Part shown: positions 1 through 5,455 of the stretch, one piece after another | How the letters are laid out: every line of letters starts with the position of its first letter | Numbering within the stretch: the stretch's first letter is position 1 | DNA from: Bacteroidota bacterium | GTDB taxonomy: Bacteria; Bacteroidota; Bacteroidia; Chitinophagales; UBA10324 | DNA length: 7,639 nucleotides | Assembly (NCBI GenBank): GCA_003455275.1 | Contig: DMRR01000064.1 | Coordinates: forward strand, 4,736-12,374 | Reading direction: 5' to 3' | Notes under the pieces: model-generated | The model's input: the letters and a program-made list of their open reading frames with translations, nothing else | What the model was told of the DNA's origin: nothing | The model's database searches: none | Position numbers and translations under genes: made by a program

Positions 1-375
1 TTCAAAAGAAACATTGCAGGTATCGGGCACAGGATTGGTTGGGCAGAAGTCAGAATTCCAGGTGAATTGATAATTAGTTGTATCAGGAAAAAAAGTTGTG
101 TCATTTAGAACATTGGTGCAATTCAGGAATTCACAGCGGCAGGAATCAATCGGGAAAAAAGTTTGAAATAGAACACTCAAGTTCCCGTTTTGATCAGTGG
201 AATGAGATGTATCTGAAACCACGCCCGCTCCGGAAGAATCGGGATAAATAACTGTGATGGGTACCGGTGTATTCGTATTCGAAAGCTGAATTGTGAGAGA
301 GTAAGTAAAAAACTGAGCGCTCACTTTGTGTTCCAGACAAAAGAGTAACAGCAGCAGCGGAAGAATCTTTTTCAT
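1..375 (-). CDS. Secreted protein of unknown function, N-terminal part (cut by window edge)
   Basis: This is an open frame of 125 codons from an ATG at 375 to the window edge, with no stop, so only the N-terminus is visible. It opens with a clear signal peptide: MKK, then a run of leucines (residues 5-12), ending VSA before Gln21. A mature N-terminal Gln is typical of exported Bacteroidota proteins. Residues about 24-113 look like a beta-rich extracellular module: a Pro-Val-rich strand, then TDQNGNLSV (60-68), which resembles the DANG-type turn of carboxypeptidase-regulatory-like or Ig-like domains. Cysteines at 79, 81, 86, 111 and 120 could form disulfides in the periplasm or outside the cell. 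No enzyme motif is visible. The missing C-terminus may carry a T9SS sorting domain, as in two other proteins of this window, but that is inference. It lies downstream of purH on the same strand after a 147-bp gap, so a separate promoter is likely though none was recognised. Confidence 0.72.
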   Translation of the reverse strand, partial: MKKILPLLLLLFCLEHKVSAQFFTYSLTIQLSNTNTPVPITVIYPDSSGAGVVSDTSHSTDQNGNLSVLFQTFFPIDSCRCEFLNCTNVLNDTTFFPDTTNYQFTWNSDFCPTNPVPDTCNVSFE

Positions 376-522
376 CAAAAAAATTTTTATCTAATAAACT
401 GTCACTCAGCTAAACGAAACCAACCGGTTGAATAGTTGGGTGAGCAGAATAATTTTTGTAAATAAAATACAGCCGGTTTCCCTGAGAATATTTCCGGGAT
501 AAGAATCTGACTATCTCAAAAA

Positions 523-2049
523 TCAGTGCTTGAAATGCCGGGTTCCTGTAAAAACCATTGACATATTATGCAAGTCGCAATAATCAATGCTATCCTTATC
601 TTTTACAGAACCCCCTGGTTGAATAACGGCAGTAATTCCTGCTTCATTTGCTATCTGCACGCAATCAGGAAACGGGAAAAATGCATCCGACGCCATAACT
701 GCATTTTGTAAATCGAAACCAAAATTCTTTGCTTTTGCAATTGCCTGCCTCAGTGCATCCACGCGCGAGGTTTGTCCGCATCCCATTCCAAGCAATTGTT
801 TGTTGCGCGCTAGCACAATAGTATTTGACTTCAAATTTTTGCAAACCTTTGAAGCAAATTCCAAATCGCTTAATTGATTTTTCTCCGGAGATTTTTTGGT
901 GACAGTTTTAAAATTCTCCGCCTTGTCTGTTACAGCATCTTGATCCTGCTCAATTACTCCATTCAATAAGCTTTTGAAATTTTTTCCTTCAGCAAGATTT
1001 TTTTTCTGAATCAAAATCATCCGGTTCTTTTTTGATTTCAGAATTTCAAGCGCGTCAGAATCATAACCAGGTGCAATTAAAATTTCCAGAAACAATTCAT
1101 TCACAAGAGCTGCCGTTGCTGCATCAATTTTTCTGTTCGTAATAATCACTCCACCGAAGGCACTCACCGGATCGCCTGCCAGTGCTTTCTTCCATGCTTC
1201 CTTCAAATCATTATCGCTCGCCACACCACAGGCATTGGTGTGTTTTATCACTGCGAAAGTTGGTTCATCAAATTCGCGAATCAATTCCATAGCCGCATCA
1301 ACATCTACAAGGTTATTGTATGATAGTTCTTTTCCGTGGAGCTGTTCGAGAAGTTCATTCAACTCACCATAAAATACTCCATGCTGATGCGGATTTTCTC
1401 CATAGCGAAGCGTACGCGAGCTGTGAATACTTTTTTTGAAAACAGGCAAACAGGCAGTCTTATTGAAGTAATTGAAAATCGCTGCGTCATAATTTGAAGT
1501 AACAGCAAAAGCTTTTGAAGCAAAATGTTGCCGTTCCGAAATTTCTGTTGCGCAATTATTTCTGTTAAGTGTTTCAAGAAGAGATGGGTAATCATTTCGC
1601 GATGCGCAGATCAATACATCGTTGAAATTTTTTGCCGCGGCACGAATGAGTGAGATTCCCCCGATATCAATCTTCTCAATAATCTCTTCTTCATCTTCAC
1701 TCTTTGCCACTGTTTCTTCAAAAGGATACAAGTCCACGATCACGAGATCAATAGTTTCAATTTGATGTTGTGCCAGTTCCACCCAATCCACTTCATTATT
1801 TCTTCTTGCCAATATTCCTCCGAAGATGTGCGGGTCAAGTGTTTTCACTCTTCCACCCAGAATAGCAGGAAAGCCGGTAATGCTTTCCACTTTTATACAA
1901 GGAATATTCAATGAAGAAATAAAATCATAAGTGCCGCCGGTGGAAATGAGTTTCACCCCGCATTCGTGCAGCTTGCGAACAATGGGTTCAAGGTTGTCTT
2001 TATAGTAAACTGAAATGAGTGCTGACTTTATCTTAGTGAGTGGCGACAT
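523..2049 (-). CDS. purH: Bifunctional AICAR formyltransferase / IMP cyclohydrolase PurH
   Basis: PurH carries out the last two steps of de novo purine synthesis in the cytoplasm: formyl transfer from 10-formyl-THF to AICAR, then ring closure to IMP. The product is 508 aa, close to the usual 505-530. The IMP cyclohydrolase domain comes first (about 1-195), with STGGT (36-40), GRVKT (66-70), LYPF (107-110), IDIGG (127-131) and RAAAKN (136-141). By family knowledge Lys69, Tyr108, Asp128 and Lys140 match its active-site residues. The transformylase domain follows, with LRYGENPHQ (214-222), the catalytic Lys-His pair 269-270 in KHTNACG, DPVSAFGG (293-300), ASDAFFPFPD (453-462) and the classic ending TGTRHFKH. 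The start at 2049 is chosen because the family begins near KIKSALISV. The in-frame ATG at 2103 would add 18 basic residues encoded across a palindrome, and it lies upstream of the predicted promoter's start site. One oddity is LDP (71-73), where LHP is usual. The gene is divergent from the YjjG-like gene. Confidence 0.97.
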   Translation of the reverse strand: MSPLTKIKSALISVYYKDNLEPIVRKLHECGVKLISTGGTYDFISSLNIPCIKVESITGFPAILGGRVKTLDPHIFGGILARRNNEVDWVELAQHQIETIDLVIVDLYPFEETVAKSEDEEEIIEKIDIGGISLIRAAAKNFNDVLICASRNDYPSLLETLNRNNCATEISERQHFASKAFAVTSNYDAAIFNYFNKTACLPVFKKSIHSSRTLRYGENPHQHGVFYGELNELLEQLHGKELSYNNLVDVDAAMELIREFDEPTFAVIKHTNACGVASDNDLKEAWKKALAGDPVSAFGGVIITNRKIDAATAALVNELFLEILIAPGYDSDALEILKSKKNRMILIQKKNLAEGKNFKSLLNGVIEQDQDAVTDKAENFKTVTKKSPEKNQLSDLEFASKVCKNLKSNTIVLARNKQLLGMGCGQTSRVDALRQAIAKAKNFGFDLQNAVMASDAFFPFPDCVQIANEAGITAVIQPGGSVKDKDSIDYCDLHNMSMVFTGTRHFKH

Positions 2050-2065
2050 AATTTTTTTTGGCTTG

Positions 2066-2081
2066 TCCCGATTTTTCGGGA
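2066..2081 (-). promoter_or_regulatory. 16-bp perfect palindrome / hairpin at the 5' end of the purH leader
   Basis: TCCCGA at 2066-2071 and TCGGGA at 2076-2081 flank TTTT, so the transcript could form a 6-bp GC-rich stem within the first 20 nt of the predicted purH mRNA. It may protect the 5' end, bind a regulator as DNA, or simply be a copy of a small dispersed palindrome. A similar core is found inside the terminator at 5371-5400. It is not followed by a T-run in the purH direction, so a terminator role is unlikely. Confidence 0.45.
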
Positions 2082-2088
2082 AGAGCCG

Positions 2089-2096
2089 CAAATGTA
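2089..2096 (-). promoter_or_regulatory. Predicted purH promoter, Bacteroidota -7 element
   Basis: Read on the minus strand this is TACATTTG, an exact match to the -7 consensus TAnnTTTG of Bacteroidota primary sigma factor promoters. A weak -33 match (TTTC, at 2115-2118) lies 18 bp upstream. Transcription would begin near 2083-2086, giving a leader of about 35 nt before the ATG at 2049. This rules out the upstream ATG at 2103 as the start. The call rests on sequence match and position only. Confidence 0.6.
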
Positions 2097-2150
2097 ATTT
2101 CATGAATCAGCGATGAAAGAGATGCAGGTGTGTTGTGAATAAATAATGAG

Positions 2151-2183
2151 GAAAGACGGAAGACCAGAGGCCGAAGGCGGAGG
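2151..2183 (+). repeat. Degenerate 7-bp tandem repeat in the purH / nucleotidase gap
   Basis: The purine-rich stretch divides into successive heptads GAAAGAC, GGAAGAC, CAGAGGC, CGAAGGC and a partial GGAGG, sharing the pattern (G/C)RRRGRC. It ends 17 bp before the nucleotidase ATG at 2200 and lies inside the spurious N-terminal extension that would begin at ATG 2146. Heptad repeats of this GAAGACC-like kind occur in intergenic DNA of many Bacteroidota (general knowledge, not checked here). Any function is unknown. Confidence 0.55.
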
Positions 2184-2199
2184 TTTATTTGCAGCGAAA

Positions 2200-2895
2200 A
2201 TGAATTTAAAGTATCAGCACATTTTCTTCGACCTGGATCATACGCTGTGGGATTTTGAAACCAACTCTTTTCATTCTCTTCAGGATTTATTCAAAATGTT
2301 TTCGCTTGCTGATTTTGTCCCGGATGAAAAAACTTTTATTGACCGGTATCATTTTCATAATGACATTTACTGGGATCAATTCAGAAAGGGAGAGATTACA
2401 CGAGAAGTTTTGCGGGCGGTTCGTTTCCGCACAACGCTGGCAGAGTTTGGAATCGTAAATGAAGAATTGGTAAAGCAGCTTTCTGTTTCATATCTGGAAA
2501 TCCTTCCTACAAAAACTTTCCTCTTTCACGATACAATTGATGTACTGGAATATCTGAAAAAAAAATATTCGCTGCACATTATCACCAATGGATTTGAAGA
2601 AGTTCAGTTTAAAAAAATCCGCAACACCGATATTGAAAAATATTTCCACCACATCATTACATCCGAAGCAGCTGGTAGCCAGAAACCGGAAGCAGCAATT
2701 TTTAAATATGCCATGCAACTGACAAACGCCTCAGTGCTGAAAAGCATTTTTATTGGCGACAGCATTGAAGCCGACATCAACGGAGCAAAAGCTGTGGGGA
2801 TGGATTATGCTTATTACAATCCGAAAAAAACTCCTCATGAAGAAAAGCTGATGAAGGAAATTTTTTCTCTCAGTGAGTTGAAAGAGTTTCTGTGA
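2200..2895 (+). CDS. yjjG: HAD-superfamily 5'-nucleotidase, YjjG family
   Basis: This is a 231-aa cytoplasmic phosphatase of the haloacid dehalogenase superfamily. Members of the YjjG family dephosphorylate pyrimidine 5'-nucleotides, especially non-canonical ones, and so help keep modified bases out of DNA. All four HAD motifs are visible: motif I FFDLDHT, with nucleophile Asp11 and acid/base Asp13; motif II IITNGF, with Thr129; motif III Lys162 in QKPEAAIF; and motif IV IGDSIEAD, with Asp187 and Asp192 for Mg2+. The helical insert between motifs I and II (about 20-105) is a C1-type cap that sets specificity. ITNGF and the DLDHTLWDF opening fit YjjG-like proteins better than phosphoglycolate phosphatases. 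The start at 2200 places motif I at residue 11, as in the family. The ATG at 2146 would add 18 residues encoded by a heptad repeat. The gene diverges from purH and ends 5 bp before a terminator hairpin. The family is clear; the exact substrate is inferred. Confidence 0.92.
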   Translation: MNLKYQHIFFDLDHTLWDFETNSFHSLQDLFKMFSLADFVPDEKTFIDRYHFHNDIYWDQFRKGEITREVLRAVRFRTTLAEFGIVNEELVKQLSVSYLEILPTKTFLFHDTIDVLEYLKKKYSLHIITNGFEEVQFKKIRNTDIEKYFHHIITSEAAGSQKPEAAIFKYAMQLTNASVLKSIFIGDSIEADINGAKAVGMDYAYYNPKKTPHEEKLMKEIFSLSELKEFL

Positions 2896-2899
2896 AACG

Positions 2900-2933
2900 A
2901 AAACAGCCCTCAGAAATCTGAAGGCTGTTTTTA
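2900..2933 (+). terminator. Intrinsic terminator after the YjjG-like gene (possibly bidirectional)
   Basis: AAAACAGCC (2900-2908) pairs with GGCTGTTTT (2923-2931). An inner CAG/CTG stem extends the hairpin, and the 3' arm runs into TTTTTA. It begins 5 bases after the stop codon at 2895. Read on the minus strand the stem is equally good but the T-run is shorter, so it may also stop transcripts from the convergent metallopeptidase gene. Confidence 0.82.
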
Positions 2934-2934
2934 T

Positions 2935-2985
2935 TGTCACGCTGAGCTTGTCGAAGCGCTATCCTTCGACAAGCTCAGGATGACA
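2935..2985. repeat. PELVEG-type dispersed palindrome (REP-like)
   Basis: CTGAGCTTGTCGAAG (2942-2956) and CTTCGACAAGCTCAG (2964-2978) are perfect 15-bp inverted arms around a 7-base loop. After a 2-base mismatch the stem continues with TGTCA (2935-2939) and TGACA (2981-2985). The sequence is the familiar intergenic repeat that, when mistranslated, yields HPELVEG peptides in Bacteroidota and other phyla. It sits between two convergent genes, next to a terminator, which is the typical place for REP-like elements. Its origin, for example mobilisation by a REP-associated transposase elsewhere in the genome, cannot be judged from this window. Confidence 0.85.
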
Positions 2986-2996
2986 GCATGAAGAAT

Positions 2997-3680
2997 TTAA
3001 TTTCTCCTGTTCAACATACTGAGGTAGTAAAGCAGTGTTGCAATAGACGCTAACGCCGCAATCACATAAGTTGAGGCAGCCCACTTCAAACCATTCGCGG
3101 CTTTGTCGTGAGTTTCCTTGCCCATAATGTTGGCGCGGTCTAACCATGCGAGGGCGCGGCGACTTGCATCAAACTCGACAGGCAATGTGATTACACTGAA
3201 CAGAGTAGTAACCGCAAAAAGGCAAACCCCAATTACAAGCAACATTGGGAATGCCTTGATCATAATTACACCAAGAAATAAAATCCACTGTACCCATTGT
3301 GAAGCAAAACTCACAGCCGGAACCATCGCGCTTCGCATGCTGAGCCAGGTGTAGGCTGTAGCGTGCTGTACCGCATGCCCGCATTCATGTGATGCAATTG
3401 CAGCAGCGGCTACACTTCTGCCATGATAAACATCTGTAGAAAGATTCACGGTTTTGTTCGCAGGATTGTAGTGATCGGTAAGCTGACCTTCCACGCAGGT
3501 GATTTGCACATCATTGATACCATAATCGCGGAGCATTTTTTCTGCAACTTCTTTTCCGCTCATTCCGCTTTCAATTGGAATTTGAGAATATTCAGCCATG
3601 CGGCGCTTGAGCATGCCGCCAACTATTAATCCAATTACTAAAAAAATGATTGAGAGAAAAATGAAACCGGGGTAATACAT
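2997..3680 (-). CDS. Membrane zinc metallopeptidase, YugP family
   Basis: This is a 227-aa integral membrane protein of the neutral zinc metallopeptidase family typified by Bacillus YugP (Pfam Zn_peptidase_2). Residues about 4-24 form the first membrane segment. A soluble part follows, with GQLTDHYNP (65-73), VNLSTDVY (78-85) and the zinc motif HECGH (98-102): His98 and His102 bind zinc and Glu99 is the catalytic base. Two close hydrophobic segments (about 130-140 and 145-166) come next, then LPVEFDASRRA (166-176), the family's second conserved block and a likely source of the third zinc ligand, and a last membrane segment (about 201-222). Length and order fit full-length members. The natural substrate of the family is not established. 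The ATG at 3680 directly precedes the first membrane segment. A TACATTTG promoter element lies 33 bp upstream; the gene is convergent with the nucleotidase. Confidence 0.93.
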   Translation of the reverse strand: MYYPGFIFLSIIFLVIGLIVGGMLKRRMAEYSQIPIESGMSGKEVAEKMLRDYGINDVQITCVEGQLTDHYNPANKTVNLSTDVYHGRSVAAAAIASHECGHAVQHATAYTWLSMRSAMVPAVSFASQWVQWILFLGVIMIKAFPMLLVIGVCLFAVTTLFSVITLPVEFDASRRALAWLDRANIMGKETHDKAANGLKWAASTYVIAALASIATLLYYLSMLNRRN

Positions 3681-3712
3681 GTTTGTTTAAATTTTTTTTT
3701 GATTGTGCTCGG

Positions 3713-3720
3713 CAAATGTA
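3713..3720 (-). promoter_or_regulatory. Predicted promoter -7 element of the metallopeptidase gene
   Basis: The minus strand reads TACATTTG, identical to the octamer upstream of purH and anmK and an exact TAnnTTTG match. It lies 33 bp upstream of the ATG at 3680. No clear TTTG -33 element is found at the usual distance, so the call rests mainly on the -7 octamer and its position. Confidence 0.5.
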
Positions 3721-3897
3721 GTGCCTCAGAATTTCGACGATTATTTACTGACTTTATTGCATTCCTTAACGCTAAAGTTGTCATTATTTTCAATTAGTCA
3801 TTTTCCTTATTTGAAAATTGTTATTCTGTTTAGCTGTAAAAAAATGCGAATCATTAGGGGATAAAAAAAATTCATTTAGAACCTTGTGTGCATCCTG

Positions 3898-4242
3898 TTA
3901 TTTTTTCATGAGTAAGTCAATCGTTGATTTCAAATCTTCTACTTCTATAATTAATTTATTGTAATGCTCATCGTGCAACTCGATCACAACGCATTTTTTA
4001 GAATCAGATATATCGCAGAAAATAATACCATCTTTTACAAAATAAGTTCCGGCAGTTATCAGGCCGGGAATATTGGTGCCGGGTAATCTTAACCCCCAAA
4101 TCCAATTCATGTTTTCTTCATTTGGATAAACTTTTGAAATGTGCTCAACTGGGATAGTGATTTGACTTTTGAAAGCCCATAGTTTATGAAGTCCCTGCAC
4201 TTCAAAAACAAAATTGCCTTGTTCTTTTTTTACTGTTACCAT
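3898..4242 (-). CDS. Conserved PH-like small protein of unknown function
   Basis: This 114-aa protein has no signal peptide or membrane segment and is therefore probably cytoplasmic. It alternates short beta strands with a C-terminal amphipathic helix (about 103-112, LKSTIDLL), the layout of a bacterial PH-like fold. Recognisable family marks are GLHKLWAFKSQITIPVEHI (17-35), the LPGTNIPG turn (53-60), AGTYF (64-68) and VVIELHDEHYNKLIIEVED (85-103). From memory, short uncharacterised proteins in Bacillota and Bacteroidota share this KLWxxKS...IPxxHI...PGTxIPG...VIEL pattern, but no role is known to me. A Cys stands at 76 where I recall Trp in the motif FWD. The gene seems monocistronic: 217 bp separate it from the next gene downstream and 171 bp from the one upstream. 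A palindromic site lies just upstream. The gene is likely real; its function is unknown. Confidence 0.78.
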   Translation of the reverse strand: MVTVKKEQGNFVFEVQGLHKLWAFKSQITIPVEHISKVYPNEENMNWIWGLRLPGTNIPGLITAGTYFVKDGIIFCDISDSKKCVVIELHDEHYNKLIIEVEDLKSTIDLLMKK

Positions 4243-4262
4243 TTTATTTTTTGTTAAAGCGT

Positions 4263-4301
4263 TGTAAAATTTTACATCAATATCAAACAGAAATTTTACA
4301 T
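4263..4301 (-). promoter_or_regulatory. Operator-like palindrome plus repeated half-site upstream of the PH-like gene
   Basis: TGTAAAATTTTACA (4263-4276) is a perfect 14-bp palindrome 21-34 bp before the ATG at 4242. Eleven bases covering most of it, AAATTTTACAT (4267-4277), recur as a direct repeat at 4291-4301, with starts 24 bp apart. A dimeric regulator could bind the full site and a half site. No exact TAnnTTTG element was found here, so the relation to a promoter is unclear. AT-rich sequence makes chance palindromes more likely. Confidence 0.4.
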
Positions 4302-4413
4302 TCTTTCCTGGTGTTGAACTGTTTTAAAAAAAAGATGATGTGTTAAATGATTAAAAGAATACTTCAATAGGAGTTGAGAGTTCTTTGATTGAAATTGTTT
4401 CGCAATACTACTA

Positions 4414-5268
4414 TCATTTCTTCACCACAATCTTTCTCTGAAAAATATCGCCATTGCAGGTCACCCGAAGAAAATATATTCCATCGGCAACATCAGAAAG
4501 ATGAAGGGAAATTTTTTTCTGACCGAAAGATTTTGTTTCCAGAATTTTTTCTCCGAGAAGGTTTAGCACTTCAACCATTTCGGACGAACATGAATTTGAA
4601 AACTCAAGTGAAAAATTTCCATCGCTTGGATTCGGAATTATTTCGAAAGAAAAATTATTATCAACAAAATTATACAATGATGAGGATGGTTCTGCAATAC
4701 ACACTGCATTTAGCACCATTGTGTCATTTTCGCATCCATTGCAATCCGTCACAATCATAACAATATTAAAGCACCCAGTATCAATGTAAATATGAATAGG
4801 ATTTGCGAGAGAAGAGGATGCTGCATCGCCAAAATCCCATTGATAGGAGAGTTGACAGGTTGTTTGAGAACACGAAGAATTAAAGTCGACGATTGTAGGA
4901 ACAATACCAAAAGAAGGCATCGCTATAAAGCAAGCCGAAGGATTACAATGTATTACCACAGTTTGTGTTATTGAAATAGTTCCATTGATTGTAAGAGTCA
5001 CATTGTAGGTTCCACAAGTTGTAAAATTTACTAAACCCGGATTTTGCTGATTCGAAGTTTGAGGTACCGCCCCTGCTCCAAAATTCCAACTCCAACTTGT
5101 GGGGGCGGGACTACCTGTATAACCTCCTATAAAAATTAAAGTGGCTGGTGCGCAAACCGGAGTTCCAGCGCCTGCAGCTGGAAACCAATTGAAGTTGGGT
5201 GTTTGTGCAAATAATTTTTCAGAGAAGAAAAACGCTATCAAAAACAGAAGTAAATTTTTTTTACTCAT
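4414..5268 (-). CDS. Secreted PKD-domain protein with type A T9SS sorting domain
   Basis: This 284-aa protein is predicted to be exported by Sec and then across the outer membrane by the type IX secretion system. Residues 1-21 form a signal peptide (MSKKN, a hydrophobic core, then LFA) cut before Gln22. Two PKD-like beta domains follow: about 25-108, with SWSWNFGAG (58-66) and CGTYNVTLTING (85-96), and about 112-190, with YQWDFGDA (142-149) and CFNIVMIVTDC (166-176). The C-terminal 75 residues are a type A Por sorting domain: IIPNPSDGNFSLEF (210-223), VEVLNLLGEKI (232-242), ISLHLSDVADGIYFLRV (253-269), ending FQRKIVVKK. The mature protein probably stays on the cell surface or is released; its ligand is unknown. 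An in-frame start at 5316 or 5310 would put a charged stretch before the signal peptide, so 5268 is preferred. It is separated from anmK by a terminator. The domain calls are firm; the role is not. Confidence 0.9.
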   Translation of the reverse strand: MSKKNLLLFLIAFFFSEKLFAQTPNFNWFPAAGAGTPVCAPATLIFIGGYTGSPAPTSWSWNFGAGAVPQTSNQQNPGLVNFTTCGTYNVTLTINGTISITQTVVIHCNPSACFIAMPSFGIVPTIVDFNSSCSQTTCQLSYQWDFGDAASSSLANPIHIYIDTGCFNIVMIVTDCNGCENDTMVLNAVCIAEPSSSLYNFVDNNFSFEIIPNPSDGNFSLEFSNSCSSEMVEVLNLLGEKILETKSFGQKKISLHLSDVADGIYFLRVTCNGDIFQRKIVVKK

Positions 5269-5364
5269 AAACTTCTTCTTGAATTTGAATTCGTAATCCT
5301 TCGGTTTCATAAGCAAAATATTTTCTTCCCGAAAGTTAAAGAAATGTTTTTGACTTTCTCGAAA

Positions 5365-5400
5365 ATAAAAAAGGCGCCCCGAAAAATATCGGGACGCCTT
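5365..5400 (-). terminator. Strong intrinsic terminator of anmK
   Basis: Positions 5371-5382 and 5389-5400 form a 12-pair stem with a 6-base loop. On the plus strand it has one C/A mismatch at 5377/5394. On the minus strand the same pair becomes a G-U wobble, so the stem is unbroken in the anmK direction. There it is followed by TTTTTTATTTT. It lies 56 bp past the anmK stop and insulates anmK from the PKD-domain gene downstream. Confidence 0.88.
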
Positions 5401-5427
5401 TCATTTTTTATAGAGTTGGTATTACAG

Positions 5428-5455
5428 CCATGAGCCACTAACCACCAACCACTAA
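5428..5455 (-). repeat. 7-bp tandem repeat directly after the anmK stop codon
   Basis: On the minus strand, right after the anmK TAG stop, the sequence reads TTAGTGG, TTGGTGG, TTAGTGG and a decayed CTCATGG. This makes three near-identical heptads plus one degenerate copy. The unit differs from the GGAAGAC-like heptad at 2151-2183. Every forward TTAGTGG copy carries an in-phase or out-of-phase TAG, so the repeat could supply back-up stops, but it may just be a neutral short tandem repeat. Confidence 0.65.

Noticed and set aside
421..430. CAACCGGTTG, a perfect 10-bp palindrome upstream of the left-edge gene
   Set aside because: It is short, single in the window and not tied to a recognisable promoter; chance is a sufficient explanation.
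2050..2103. N-terminal extension of PurH from the ATG at 2103
   Set aside because: It would translate across the 16-bp palindrome, has no counterpart in the family as I know it, and its start lies upstream of the predicted transcription start.
2184..2191. TTTATTTG as a -7 element for the nucleotidase gene
   Set aside because: It misses the conserved A of TAnnTTTG, has no -33 partner at the right distance, and would leave almost no leader before the ATG at 2200. It remains possible but weak.
2146..2199. N-terminal extension of the nucleotidase from the ATG at 2146
   Set aside because: The extra 18 residues are encoded by the heptad repeat; HAD family members begin about ten residues before the DxDxT motif, which matches the ATG at 2200.
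2959..3147. 62-codon frame on the minus strand ending in HPELVEG
   Set aside because: It is the translation of the dispersed palindrome joined to an out-of-frame part of the peptidase gene; this is a known type of spurious ORF.
3786..3818. ATTTTCAA / TTGAAAAT inverted repeat downstream of the PH-like gene
   Set aside because: The arms are 8 bp and AT-only apart from one pair, the loop is 17 bases and no proper T-run follows, so it is not a convincing terminator.
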